NCBI RefSeq assembly: GCF_943737005.1
Contig: NZ_CALSFU010000003.1
Location: forward strand, 124,001-188,000
From: Achromobacter sp. Marseille-Q4962
GTDB taxonomy: Bacteria; Pseudomonadota; Gammaproteobacteria; Burkholderiales; Burkholderiaceae_B
Length of the DNA stretch: 64,000 nucleotides
Reading direction: 5' to 3'
Made by a program: the position numbers and the translations under genes. Each line of letters starts with the position of its first letter. Positions within the stretch are counted from its first letter, which is position 1. A model generated the notes under the pieces. It was not told where the DNA came from. It searched no databases and worked only from the letters and a program-made list of their open reading frames with translations. Below, in pieces: positions 46,888 to 55,505 of the stretch.

Positions 46888-48018
46888 TCAGCGCCCGGCT
46901 GCTTCGGCGACGGCGCGCTCGCCGATGGCCAGGCCGACCGTCATCCCGACGCCGCTGTGCATCACCGCCACCGTGGTGCGCTCGTCGGCCCGCAACACCG
47001 AGAAAGGCGCGGGGCCGTGCGCCCCGTACACGCCCTGCCAGCGCTCCACCACGCGCAGACGGGCGCCCAGGGTCTGCGAGGCCAGGTCGAGCAGCGCGTC
47101 GTCCACCGCTTCGTCGTTGAACGGCAGCGCGTCCTGCCCGTAATGGTGCGAGTCCCCGATGATGAGTTCGCCGTAGGGCGTGGGGCTGATAAGCAGGTGG
47201 ATGCCGTTCTCGAGCAGCATGGGCGTGCGGGCCTGGATCACCTCGCGCAGCGCGCGCGCCGAGGACAGGTCGGAAAACGCGCCGTAGTGCACGCAGGACA
47301 GGCCCGTGAGCAGCGGCCGGTCCAACGCCACCGGGCGCGTTTCGAACGCCGCGCGCAGCATCTGCAGCCGGGCCACTTCCAGGCTCAGCGGCGCGAAAAG
47401 CCCGGGCAGCACGGTCAGGTAATCGTGGCCGGGGCACACGAACACGTGCGAGCCCTGGAACTCCCCGGCGCTGGTTTCCACCCGGCCCTGCGCCGCCGCG
47501 CGCGCCAGCGTGCCGGTGACGAACCGCACGCCCAGCGACTCGGCCAGGTAGCGCGTGATGGCCGGCAGCGCCTCGCGGGAATAGATCTGCAGGTCGTCCT
47601 GGCCGCGCAGGGCCGCGCAATGGTGCGCGAGCCGGCCGTCATACAGCCCCCCCAGCTCGCGGGCAGACAGCAGCTCGGCGCGGTAGCCTTCCTGCCGCAG
47701 GCGCGTTTCGGCGAACTCCGCCAGCACGTCGGCCTCCTCCGCGCAGCGCGCCAGCACCAGACTGCCGTTGGCGCGCACGTGGAACCCCGCGTCTTTGGCG
47801 AGTTCCAGCCACAGCTCGCGGGTCTGCTGCGCATGCGAAAGCATGAGGCCCGGCGCCTGGCCCGTCACGATCACCTGGCCGAAATTGCGGATCGTGGCGC
47901 CATGCGCCTGCCGGCTGCGCTCGATCACGGCAACCGAAAGGCCACGGCGCGCCGCCGCCCAGGCGTGCGCGATGCCCAGCATGCCTGCGCCCACCACGAT
48001 TACGTCAAAAGTCTTCAT
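46888..48018 (-). CDS. FAD-dependent amine oxidoreductase of phosphonate clusters
   Basis: A 376-residue DAO-family flavoenzyme. It has 'FDVIVVGAGMLGIAHAWAAARRGLSVAVIER' (FAD dinucleotide fold) and 'GATIRNFGQVIVTGQ'. The C-terminal FAD part is 'GVYGAHGPAPFSVLRADERTTVAVMHSGVGMTVGLAIGE'. It matches the clade known as TIGR03364, which recurs beside phosphonatase genes and is proposed to oxidise an aminophosphonate. Here it closes an AEP uptake and cleavage operon that lacks a PhnW transaminase, so it may produce phosphonoacetaldehyde for PhnX. Start ATG 48018; another in-frame ATG lies at 48030. Confidence 0.88.
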   Translation of the reverse strand: MKTFDVIVVGAGMLGIAHAWAAARRGLSVAVIERSRQAHGATIRNFGQVIVTGQAPGLMLSHAQQTRELWLELAKDAGFHVRANGSLVLARCAEEADVLAEFAETRLRQEGYRAELLSARELGGLYDGRLAHHCAALRGQDDLQIYSREALPAITRYLAESLGVRFVTGTLARAAAQGRVETSAGEFQGSHVFVCPGHDYLTVLPGLFAPLSLEVARLQMLRAAFETRPVALDRPLLTGLSCVHYGAFSDLSSARALREVIQARTPMLLENGIHLLISPTPYGELIIGDSHHYGQDALPFNDEAVDDALLDLASQTLGARLRVVERWQGVYGAHGPAPFSVLRADERTTVAVMHSGVGMTVGLAIGERAVAEAAGR

Positions 48019-48077
48019 TTCGCACTTCATCGATACGCACGGAAAATCCCGGCCGCCGGGGGCGGCCGGGGCGGACA

Positions 48078-49100
48078 TCACTTCTTCTTCGGCTCGGACT
48101 TGCCGTCGTAGCGGCGCGTCCATTCGGCGATGATGCGGTCGCGGTTGGCGGCGGCCCAGGCGAAATCGTTGTCGATCATGCGCTTCTCCAGGTCGGCCGG
48201 CAGGTTCGGGTTGGCCGTGGCCACCGAGGGAATCGCCAGCACCGCGAAGTTGGTCTTGTAGAGCTCGTTGGCTGCGCGGCTGGCGGAAAAGTCGGCCAGC
48301 TTGCGCGCCGCGTCGAGATGCCTGGTGCCCTTGACGATGGCGGTCGCCTCCACTTCCCAGCCCAGGCCCTCGGACGGAAACACGGCTTCCACCGGCGCGC
48401 CGTCGGCCTTGAGTTTGGCGGCGCGGTAATCGAACGAGACGCCGATCGGGAACTCCCCGGCCGCCGCCATGTTGCAGGGCTTGGAGCCCGAATGCGTGTA
48501 GGCGCCGATGTTCTTGTGCAGCGCGTCCATGTAGGCCCAGCCCTTGTCCTCGCCGAACAGCTGCAGCCAGGCGCTGACGTCCAGGAAGCCGGTGCCCGAC
48601 GATGCCGGATTCGGCATCACGATCTTGCCCGCGTACACCGGCTTGGCCAGGTCTTCCCAGGAAGCGGGCCTGGGCAGCTTCTGCTTTTCCGCCTCGACCG
48701 TGTTGAAGCAGATGGCCGCGGCAAAAGCGTCCATGCCGACCCAGGCCGGCTCGGCCTTGGCGTCGCGCATCTTGGGCGAAATCTGCTCCAGCCCCTTGGG
48801 CGCGTAAGGCAGCAGCATGCCCTCCTTTTCCATCAGGCCGAGCGAGGTGCCCGCCAGCCCCCAGATCACGTCGGCCTTGGGGTTGTTCTTTTCCGCCAGC
48901 AGCTTGGCGGTGATGATGCCGGTGGAGTCGCGCACCCACTGGATCTTGATGTCGGGATGGGCCTTCTCGAACGCGGCCTGGTAGGCCTTGATCTGGTCCG
49001 CCTCCAGGGCGGTGTAGACCGTCAGCGTGGTGGCGGCGGCAGCGGTGTTCGTCAGGCCGGCCAGCGCGGCGGCCAGGGCAAGCAGCTTGTAGCGTTTCAT
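48078..49100 (-). CDS. 2-aminoethylphosphonate ABC transporter, binding protein (PhnS2-like)
   Basis: A 340-residue periplasmic protein with a signal peptide (cleavage near 'TAAAATT', residue 22). The mature sequence 'LTVYTALEADQIKAYQAAFEKAHPDIKIQWVRDSTGIITAKLLAEKNNP' is typical of the iron/AEP-type binding proteins. 'NPASSGTGFLDVSAWLQ' and 'FAVLAIPSV' follow. The context makes AEP or an N-substituted relative the likely ligand. It follows phnX on the same strand; the 123-base gap holds two short hairpins. Confidence 0.9.
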   Translation of the reverse strand: MKRYKLLALAAALAGLTNTAAAATTLTVYTALEADQIKAYQAAFEKAHPDIKIQWVRDSTGIITAKLLAEKNNPKADVIWGLAGTSLGLMEKEGMLLPYAPKGLEQISPKMRDAKAEPAWVGMDAFAAAICFNTVEAEKQKLPRPASWEDLAKPVYAGKIVMPNPASSGTGFLDVSAWLQLFGEDKGWAYMDALHKNIGAYTHSGSKPCNMAAAGEFPIGVSFDYRAAKLKADGAPVEAVFPSEGLGWEVEATAIVKGTRHLDAARKLADFSASRAANELYKTNFAVLAIPSVATANPNLPADLEKRMIDNDFAWAAANRDRIIAEWTRRYDGKSEPKKK

Positions 49101-49223
49101 GGATGAAAACTCCGTGGGTGAGCGGAAAACGGGACGCAGGAAACCGCCGGAACCGGCGGCGCGGGTTCCAGGAGATCGTGCGAAAACGGGTTGAGGGCTA
49201 TCTTTCGATAGGCGATGCGGAAA

Positions 49224-50045
49224 TCAGGGGCGCTTGCCCGCCGCGAGGCGTGCCTGCACGTCGGCAAGGGCAGCCGGCAGATCGGCCACCGTGTCGATCA
49301 GGTAATGCGGCCCCGCCGGAGACAGTTCGCGGCGCGCGCGCTCGCGGGCCTGCTGGCGGCCCGCCTCGTCCAGCTTCAGGTACTCGTCGAGCGCCAGCCC
49401 GGCGGCGTTGCCCGACAGCAGCAGGCCCACGGTCCACATGCCGGCGCGCCGCCCTTCCTCGATGCCGGGCGCGGTGTCGTCGACCTTGACGCAGCCGGCC
49501 ACGTCCGAGATGCCCAGCTCGACGACATTCTTCAAGGCCATGGCCGGGGCCGGACGGGCGCGCGGCACGTCGTCGCTGGCGACGATGCAGTCCGGCTCCA
49601 GCCCTTCGGCCGCGGCGCGCTCGACCACACGGCGCATCACGCTGGACGGGTAGCCGGAGCACGAGCCTATCTTCAGGCCCTGCCGGCGCAGCGCGCGCAG
49701 CAGCTCCGCCGCGCCGGGAATGGCCGCCGAATACTGGGCCACTTTCTCGAGCTGCATGGGCAGAAAGCGCTCGTAGATGGCGGTCACGTCGTCGTCCGTG
49801 GGCAGGCGGCCGAAGCGGGCCTCGTACTGGTTCGCGATGGCGGGCTCGTCGCACAGGGCGCGGATGTGGTCCCACTTGCCCACGCCCATGGGGCCGCGGG
49901 CCTGTTCGAGACTCACCTCCATGCCGAACTGGGCGAAAGCGTCCACGAACACGCGGGTGGGCGCGAAAGAGCCGAAATCGACCAGGGTGCCGGCCCAGTC
50001 GAAAATCACCGCCTCCAGCTCGGCGGGCAATGGGGTAGCAGTCAT
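49224..50045 (-). CDS. phnX: Phosphonoacetaldehyde hydrolase (phosphonatase)
   Basis: Splits the C-P bond of phosphonoacetaldehyde to acetaldehyde and phosphate. The HAD-superfamily 273-residue product has the nucleophile in '[18 protein letters not shown]' (Asp16) and the Schiff-base lysine in '[14 protein letters not shown]' (Lys57), the diagnostic PhnX pair. '[11 protein letters not shown]' and '[23 protein letters not shown]' complete it. ATG 50045 fits the AAGGAT ribosome site better than 50054. It sits between permease and binding-protein genes. Confidence 0.95.
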   Translation of the reverse strand: MTATPLPAELEAVIFDWAGTLVDFGSFAPTRVFVDAFAQFGMEVSLEQARGPMGVGKWDHIRALCDEPAIANQYEARFGRLPTDDDVTAIYERFLPMQLEKVAQYSAAIPGAAELLRALRRQGLKIGSCSGYPSSVMRRVVERAAAEGLEPDCIVASDDVPRARPAPAMALKNVVELGISDVAGCVKVDDTAPGIEEGRRAGMWTVGLLLSGNAAGLALDEYLKLDEAGRQQARERARRELSPAGPHYLIDTVADLPAALADVQARLAAGKRP

Positions 50046-50069
50046 GGATATCATCCTTGCGTAAAGAGT

Positions 50070-51851
50070 TCAGGCGGCCGGACGGCGCCACGCCTGCGTG
50101 CGCGCCACCAGGGCCCGGCTGGCCAGGTGCAGCAGCAGCGCCGCCGCCGCGGAGCTGGCCATGATTACGGTGCACATGGCGGCCGCGGGTCCGATGAAGC
50201 CCGCGTCGTCCATGTTGAGCACCGCCACGGCCGCCAGCACGGTGGGTGGGCTGTACAGGAACACCACGGCCGACACGGTGGTCATGGCGGAAACGAACAG
50301 ATAGCGTGCGACATCCAGCGCCGCGGGCAGGCACATGGGCAGCGTGACGCGGAAGAACGTGACGAGCCGCGGCACCTTGAGCGAGGCCGAGGCCGCCTCG
50401 AACTCCGGATCCAGCGCATTGAGCGCGGTCGTGGCCGTGAGGTGGGCGCTGGTGTAGAAATGCACCACCGTGCAGAGCACCAGCAGCGGCATGGTGCCGT
50501 ACAGCGCGTTGAGCGGATTGGACGGGCTGTTGAAGAAAAAGATATAACCCAGCCCCAGCACCAGGCCCGGCACCGCCATGGGCATCAGCGCCAGCATGCC
50601 GGCCAGCCCGCGCAACCCGCGCGCCGCCACGCCGCGCGCCGGCACTTTCTCCATCATCCATGCGCCCAGGAAAACGGTCAGCGTGCCCAGGGCGGCGGTC
50701 CAGCCCGCGAGCCGCAGGCTGTTGCGCCATGCCAGCCATCCGCCGCCGTCCATGTTGTCGAAATCGTACGAGCGCAGCGACAGGGACAGGTTGTAGGGCC
50801 ACATCCTGATGAAAGACGCCCACACGGCCACGCCGATGATGAGCAGGAGGAAGGCGGCCACCAGGCCGGACAGGCCGAGAAAGGCGGCGTCGCGGCCGCG
50901 GTTGGGACCGGCGGCGTAGGGCTGGGCGCGGCCGGTGAGCTGTGCGCCCTGGCGCGCCCGCAGCCGGCGGTCGAGCGCGAAGGTCAGGACCGCGGGCAGC
51001 AGCAGCAAAATGCCGATGGTCGCGCCCTTGGGAAAGTCCTGCTGTCCCACGACTGCCTTGTAGGCTTCCATGGCCAGCACGTTGTAGTCGCCGCCCACGA
51101 CCTTGGGAACGCCGAAGTCCGTCACGGTCAGGGTGAACACCACGCAGCACGCGGAGAACACGGCGTAGCGGGTGCCCGGCAGCGTCACCGTGGCGAACGT
51201 GCGCAGCGGCCCCGCCCCCATGGCGCGCGCCGCGTCGTAGAGGCGTCCGTCGGCCAGCGCCAGGCCGGTGAGCAGGATCATCAGCGCATGCGGGAAGGTG
51301 TAGAACGCCTCGCCCGCCACGATGCCCCAGAACCCATAGATGGTGGCGCCGCCCGTCAGGCTTTTCAGCAGGCCCTGGTTGCCCAGCAGGTACACGAGCG
51401 CAATACCGGGCAGCAGCGATGGCGCGAGCAACGGCAGCAGCGCCGCCGTGCGCAGCGCCGATTTGCCGGGCAGGCGGGTGCGGGTCAGGCCATACGCGAA
51501 GGCATAGGCCGCGGGCACCACCAGCAGCGTCGTCACCCCGCCCACGGCGAAACTGCGCCCCACCATGGCGAGGAAGCCGTCGCCGGCGACGATGCCCGCC
51601 AGCACCGACAGTCCGGCCCAGCCGGCATCGTTCGTCACCGACTTCAGCAGTATGGCCGCCAGCGGCAGTCCCAGGAACACGGCCAGTCCCAGCGCCAGCC
51701 CGCCCAGGCCCAGCCCAAGGCCGAGCCGGCCGGCCCAGGCGGGCAGCGCCCGGCGGCCCAGGGCCGGCCTGGCGGCGCCCTGCGCCGCGTCGCCGCGCAT
51801 GGCTTCGCGCTCGCGCAGGGCGGCGTCGTCAAGCGTAGGCGCGTATCGCAT
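50070..51851 (-). CDS. 2-aminoethylphosphonate ABC transporter, two-domain permease (PhnU2-like)
   Basis: A 593-residue permease formed of two binding-protein-dependent inner-membrane domains in one chain. EAA-like loops are seen in 'YDAARAMGAGPLRTFATVTLP' in the first half and 'EFEAASASLKVPRLVTFFRVTLP' in the second. About twelve helices. Fused permeases of this kind are typical of the PhnU2 type of AEP importer. Its ATG lies 23 bases inside the 3' end of the ATPase gene, so translation is coupled; phnX follows after 24 bases. Confidence 0.92.
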   Translation of the reverse strand: MRYAPTLDDAALREREAMRGDAAQGAARPALGRRALPAWAGRLGLGLGLGGLALGLAVFLGLPLAAILLKSVTNDAGWAGLSVLAGIVAGDGFLAMVGRSFAVGGVTTLLVVPAAYAFAYGLTRTRLPGKSALRTAALLPLLAPSLLPGIALVYLLGNQGLLKSLTGGATIYGFWGIVAGEAFYTFPHALMILLTGLALADGRLYDAARAMGAGPLRTFATVTLPGTRYAVFSACCVVFTLTVTDFGVPKVVGGDYNVLAMEAYKAVVGQQDFPKGATIGILLLLPAVLTFALDRRLRARQGAQLTGRAQPYAAGPNRGRDAAFLGLSGLVAAFLLLIIGVAVWASFIRMWPYNLSLSLRSYDFDNMDGGGWLAWRNSLRLAGWTAALGTLTVFLGAWMMEKVPARGVAARGLRGLAGMLALMPMAVPGLVLGLGYIFFFNSPSNPLNALYGTMPLLVLCTVVHFYTSAHLTATTALNALDPEFEAASASLKVPRLVTFFRVTLPMCLPAALDVARYLFVSAMTTVSAVVFLYSPPTVLAAVAVLNMDDAGFIGPAAAMCTVIMASSAAAALLLHLASRALVARTQAWRRPAA

Positions 51852-52959
51852 GGCGCGGCAACTCCACCCAGCAGCGGCTGGCGGCGTGAGGGCCCAGCAG
51901 GGCGTCTCCGGTTTCGGGGGATACGATGGAATGCACGGTCGCGCCGGGCACTCCCTCCAGGCGCAGCGCGAGACGGTAGCCGCGGCCCAGGAACACGCCG
52001 TCCAGCACGTCGGCCAGCATCGCGTTGACCCGGTCGCCGGCCGGCGCCGCGCTGACGCGCACGGCTTCCGGACGCACGAACAGCTTGCCCGTGCCGGTCT
52101 GCAGCGCGGCGTCCACCGCCAGCTCGTGGCGGCCGACGCGGGCGCGATGGCTGTCGATGCGCTCGAACGGCAGCCAGTTGGCCTCGCCCACGAAATCGGC
52201 AATGAAGGCCGACCCCGGCTGCCGGTAGAGTTCGCGCGGCGTGCCGAATTGCTCGATGACGCCGCCGTTCATGACGGCGATGCGGTCGGCCATGACCATG
52301 GCCTCTTCCTGGTCGTGCGTCACCATGAGCGTGGTGATGGAAAGGCGCTTCTGGAGCGCGCGCAGCTCGATGCGCAGGTGTTCGCGCACCCGCGCGTCCA
52401 GCGCCGACATGGGCTCGTCCAGCAGCAGGAGCGAAGGCGAGGGGGCCAGCGCCCGCGCCAGGGCCACCCGCTGCTGCTGGCCGCCGGAGATCTGGCCCGG
52501 ATACTTATCCGCCGAGCCGGCCAGCCCCACCAGGGTCAGCATCTCCTCGACGCGCGCCTGCACGTGGCGGCGGTGCGCGCGTTTGCCGCTCAGGCCATAG
52601 GCCACGTTCTGCGCCAGCGTGAGGTTGGGAAACAGCGCGTAGGACTGGAACAGGATGCCGTAGTCGCGCTCCTGGGGCGGCGCATGCGAAATGTCGCGCC
52701 CGCACAGCACGATGGCGCCGGCGTCCTGCCGCTCCAGCCCCGCGATAGCGCGCAGCAGCGTGGTCTTGCCGCAGCCCGACGGCCCCAGCAGGCAGACCAG
52801 TTCGCCCGCCCGGATGTCCAGCGAAATGTCGGCCAGCGCGGTATGGCTGCCGTAGCGCTTGACCAGGTTGCGCACGGACAGAAAACCATCCGAGGGCTGC
52901 CGGGATTTGTCGCCGCCGGCGGCCTGCCGGGCGGAATACCTGTTGTCGCGTTGGAGCAT
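51829..52959 (-). CDS. 2-aminoethylphosphonate ABC transporter, ATPase (PhnT-like)
   Basis: A 376-residue ABC ATPase. It has Walker A 'GPSGCGKTTLLRAIAG', Q-loop 'ILFQSYALFPNLTLAQNVAYGL', signature 'ISGGQQQRVALARALA', Walker B 'LLLLDEPMSALD' and the switch His in 'MVTHDQEEAM'. A C-terminal TOBE-like regulatory domain ('KLFVRPEAVRVSAAP') follows. It is the first gene of the minus-strand phosphonate operon and is divergent from the LysR regulator. Confidence 0.93.
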   Translation of the reverse strand: MLQRDNRYSARQAAGGDKSRQPSDGFLSVRNLVKRYGSHTALADISLDIRAGELVCLLGPSGCGKTTLLRAIAGLERQDAGAIVLCGRDISHAPPQERDYGILFQSYALFPNLTLAQNVAYGLSGKRAHRRHVQARVEEMLTLVGLAGSADKYPGQISGGQQQRVALARALAPSPSLLLLDEPMSALDARVREHLRIELRALQKRLSITTLMVTHDQEEAMVMADRIAVMNGGVIEQFGTPRELYRQPGSAFIADFVGEANWLPFERIDSHRARVGRHELAVDAALQTGTGKLFVRPEAVRVSAAPAGDRVNAMLADVLDGVFLGRGYRLALRLEGVPGATVHSIVSPETGDALLGPHAASRCWVELPRHAIRAYA

Positions 52960-53101
52960 TTCGCCTCCCGCTTTGGAACAGGTGCAGTATGTGTGCGCCG
53001 TATTGAGCGTTTATGACACTACGCGCAAATGCAGTAATAAAAACATCAAGATTCTTTGGTGTACTGGCGGTCCTGCCCACCGCGTCCATCGCCGCCACCC
53101 C

Positions 53102-53965
53102 GTGCTCGTCGCCGAACTCAAGTCATTCTATGCCGTCGCCCGCTGCGGCACCGTCACCAAGGCGGCCGCCCAGCTCGGCGTGAGCCAGCCCACCGTCACC
53201 GGCCAGCTTCGCCAGCTGGAGTCGCGCTACGGCGTGGAGCTCTTTCACCGCCAGGGACGCGGCATGCGGCTGTCGGACGCGGGGCAGCGGCTGATGCCCA
53301 TGGTGGAAAAGCTGGTGCAGCAGGAAACCGAGATCGATTTCCGGCTGCGCGACGCGAGCGAGCTGCGCGAGGGCAGCCTGCGGGTGGGGGCCACCGGCCC
53401 CTACTACATCATGGACACCGTGCGGCGCTATAACCAGCGCTATCCGGGCATCGAGCTCACGGTGGCGATCGGAAATTCGCAGGGCATGCTGCAGGCGCTG
53501 CACGACTACCGCATCGAGATCGCCACCTCGTCCTTCTTCGTGGACGACCGGCATCTGTACCGGAAGACGATCGCGGCCGACCCGATCCGCATCGTGACAC
53601 ACCGCGACCATCCGCTGGCGCGCCGTGGCCGGGCCTCCCTGGCCGAGCTGTCGGACCACGCCCTGCTACTGCGCGAGCCGGGTTCCATGACCCGACAGCT
53701 CACCGAAGAAGCACTGGCCTCGGCCGGCGTGCGGGTGCGCCGGACGCTGGAGATCGGCAGCCGCGAATCCATCCGGCAGGCCATTTTGTGCCAGCTGGGC
53801 GTCAGCCTCATTCCCTCGCGGGAGATCCCCACCCACCCCGAGCTGGCCACGCTGGACATCGCGGACGCGGACATCGTGATGCACGAATACCTGTATTGCC
53901 TGCGCGAGCGCCAGCCGGCGCAACTGATCGCGCGGTTCCTGGAGATGGCGCCGGCCGCCGGCTGA
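53102..53965 (+). CDS. LysR-type regulator of aminoethylphosphonate catabolism
   Basis: A LysR-family regulator of about 287 residues. The HTH is 'LKSFYAVARCGTVTKAAAQLGVSQPTVTGQLRQLESRYG'; the effector domain includes 'GATGPYYIMDTVRRYNQRYPGIELTVAIGNSQGM'. The sequence and setting fit the LysR group that accompanies AEP operons. The frame is open back to 52859, but homology begins at GTG 53102 ('VLVAELKSF'); no better start is visible. It is divergent from the transporter operon and upstream of the HD oxygenase gene, and probably controls both. Confidence 0.88.
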   Translation: MLVAELKSFYAVARCGTVTKAAAQLGVSQPTVTGQLRQLESRYGVELFHRQGRGMRLSDAGQRLMPMVEKLVQQETEIDFRLRDASELREGSLRVGATGPYYIMDTVRRYNQRYPGIELTVAIGNSQGMLQALHDYRIEIATSSFFVDDRHLYRKTIAADPIRIVTHRDHPLARRGRASLAELSDHALLLREPGSMTRQLTEEALASAGVRVRRTLEIGSRESIRQAILCQLGVSLIPSREIPTHPELATLDIADADIVMHEYLYCLRERQPAQLIARFLEMAPAAG

Positions 53966-54023
53966 CCGCCGCGGCGCGGTCACGGCCCGCCCTCTTCCCC
54001 TTGCGGCCAATCAGGAGACAACC

Positions 54024-54593
54024 ATGGCCTTGACCCTGAACGACATCGAAAACCTGTTCCTGGAGCGCGGACACCGCTCCTATCATGGCGAATCCGTGAG
54101 CCACCTCCGCCACGCGCTGCAGACGGCCTGGCTGGCGGAAAAGAACGGCGCCGGGCCCCATCTCATCACCGCTTGCCTGCTGCACGACCTGGGCCATCTC
54201 ATTGCCGACCATCCCGGCACGCCCACGCTGCGCGGCATCGACGACAAGCACCAGTATTTCGTGCTGCCCTTCCTGCGCGGGCTGTTCGGACCGGCGGTGC
54301 TGGACCCCATCCGCCTGCACGTGGAGGCCAAGCGCTATCTTTGCTACGTGGAGCCCCACTATGAAGCGTCGCTCTCGGCGGATTCGCGGCGCAGCCTGGC
54401 GCTGCAGGGGGGCAGTTTCGATGCGGGCCAGGCGGTGGATTTCGCGAGCATGCCGGGCGCGCCGGACGCGATACGGCTGAGGCGCTGGGACGACATGGCC
54501 AAGGTGCCGGGGCTGGCCACGCCGCCCCTGGATCATTTCCTGGAAATCGCCGAAAGCGTCTCGGGGCGCGTCAAACTCGCCGCCGTGTGGTAG
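54024..54593 (+). CDS. PhnZ-like HD-domain oxygenase of phosphonate clusters
   Basis: A 189-residue HD-domain protein of the phosphonate-associated HDIG family. Metal ligands are His30, His54/Asp55 ('CLLHDLGH'), His58, His76, His99 and Asp157, close to the spacing in the mixed-valence di-iron oxygenase PhnZ. The substrate-gating pair Tyr-x-x-Glu of PhnZ/TmpB is present as Tyr20 and Glu23 ('SYHGES'). PhnZ cleaves 1-hydroxy-2-aminoethylphosphonate to glycine and phosphate, but its usual hydroxylase PhnY is absent from this window. AGGAG precedes the ATG. It is 58 bases after the LysR gene, probably the same operon. Confidence 0.88.
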   Translation: MALTLNDIENLFLERGHRSYHGESVSHLRHALQTAWLAEKNGAGPHLITACLLHDLGHLIADHPGTPTLRGIDDKHQYFVLPFLRGLFGPAVLDPIRLHVEAKRYLCYVEPHYEASLSADSRRSLALQGGSFDAGQAVDFASMPGAPDAIRLRRWDDMAKVPGLATPPLDHFLEIAESVSGRVKLAAVW

Positions 54594-54609
54594 GCGGCGC
54601 GCCGGCCCG

Positions 54610-55461
54610 TCAGGCTCCCTTGGCCACCGGACGCGACGGATCGCTGCACCATTCGCTCCAGGATCCGGGGTAGAGCCGCGATCCGCCCAGGCCGGCGATT
54701 TCCATGGACAGCAGGTTGTGGCAGGCGGTGATGCCGGAGCCGCACTGGTGCACGATGGCGGCCGGGTCGCGGCCGTCCAGCAGCGCCAGGAACTCGGCAC
54801 GCAGGGTCTCGGCCGGCTTGAAGCGGCCGTCCTGCCGGAGATTCTCGCCATTGGGGCGGTTGAGCGCGCCCGGGATGTGACCGGCCACCGGGTCCATGGG
54901 CTCGACCTCGCCGCGGTAGCGGTTGGCCGCGCGGGCGTCGATCACGGTAAAGGATGGGCGGGAAATGTTGGCCAGCACCGCGTCGGCATCGACCGTGTCC
55001 GCCAGCGACGGGCCGGGCTCCGCCGGCTTGCCCGGCTCGACGGCCGGGGCCGGCTCGGCGCTGACGGGCAGGCCCGCGGCCTGCCAGGCCTGCCAGCCGC
55101 CGTCCAGCACGGCCACGCGCTCGTGGCCCATCCAGCGCAGCATCCACCACAGGTGGGCGGCATACATGCCGCCGCTGGCGTCATAGGCGGCCACCAGGGT
55201 CCGCGGGGTTACGCCGTGGGCGGCCATGAGTGCGGCGAACTCGCCGCGCGCGGGCAGCGGATGGCGGCCGTTCCGGCCGGTGCGCGGCGCCGCGAGCTCG
55301 GTTTCGTGGTCGAGGTAGCGCGCGCCGGGGATGTGCCCCGCCTCGTAGGCCCGGCGGCCCGCCGCGTGATCGGCCAGGTCGTGGCGCACGTCGAACACCA
55401 GCACGTCGGGGCCGCCAAGGCGGGCGGCCAGGTCGGCGGCGGTAATCAGCGTCATCGTCAT
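54610..55461 (-). CDS. Sulfurtransferase (rhodanese/3-mercaptopyruvate type)
   Basis: A 283-residue protein with two rhodanese domains. The catalytic Cys is in the second, 'IVHQCGSGITACHNLL'. Its six-residue loop CGSGIT is the 3-mercaptopyruvate sulfurtransferase (SseA) form. 'VFDVRHDL', 'AGHIPGARYLDHETEL' and 'DARAANRYRGEVEPMDPVAGHIPGALN' are typical. AAGGAG lies before ATG 55461. The frame is open upstream but overlaps the EamA gene, so the later start is preferred. It is convergent with the HD oxygenase gene, 16 bases apart. Confidence 0.92.
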   Translation of the reverse strand: MTMTLITAADLAARLGGPDVLVFDVRHDLADHAAGRRAYEAGHIPGARYLDHETELAAPRTGRNGRHPLPARGEFAALMAAHGVTPRTLVAAYDASGGMYAAHLWWMLRWMGHERVAVLDGGWQAWQAAGLPVSAEPAPAVEPGKPAEPGPSLADTVDADAVLANISRPSFTVIDARAANRYRGEVEPMDPVAGHIPGALNRPNGENLRQDGRFKPAETLRAEFLALLDGRDPAAIVHQCGSGITACHNLLSMEIAGLGGSRLYPGSWSEWCSDPSRPVAKGA

Positions 55462-55505
55462 TCGGTGTGCTCCTTTGCGGATGGAAATCGCGGCAGCCCC
55501 CCGGC

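Noticed and set aside
46888-54593. C-P lyase (phnGHIJKLM) pathway
   Set aside because: None of the lyase core genes is present; C-P cleavage is by PhnX and possibly the HD oxygenase.
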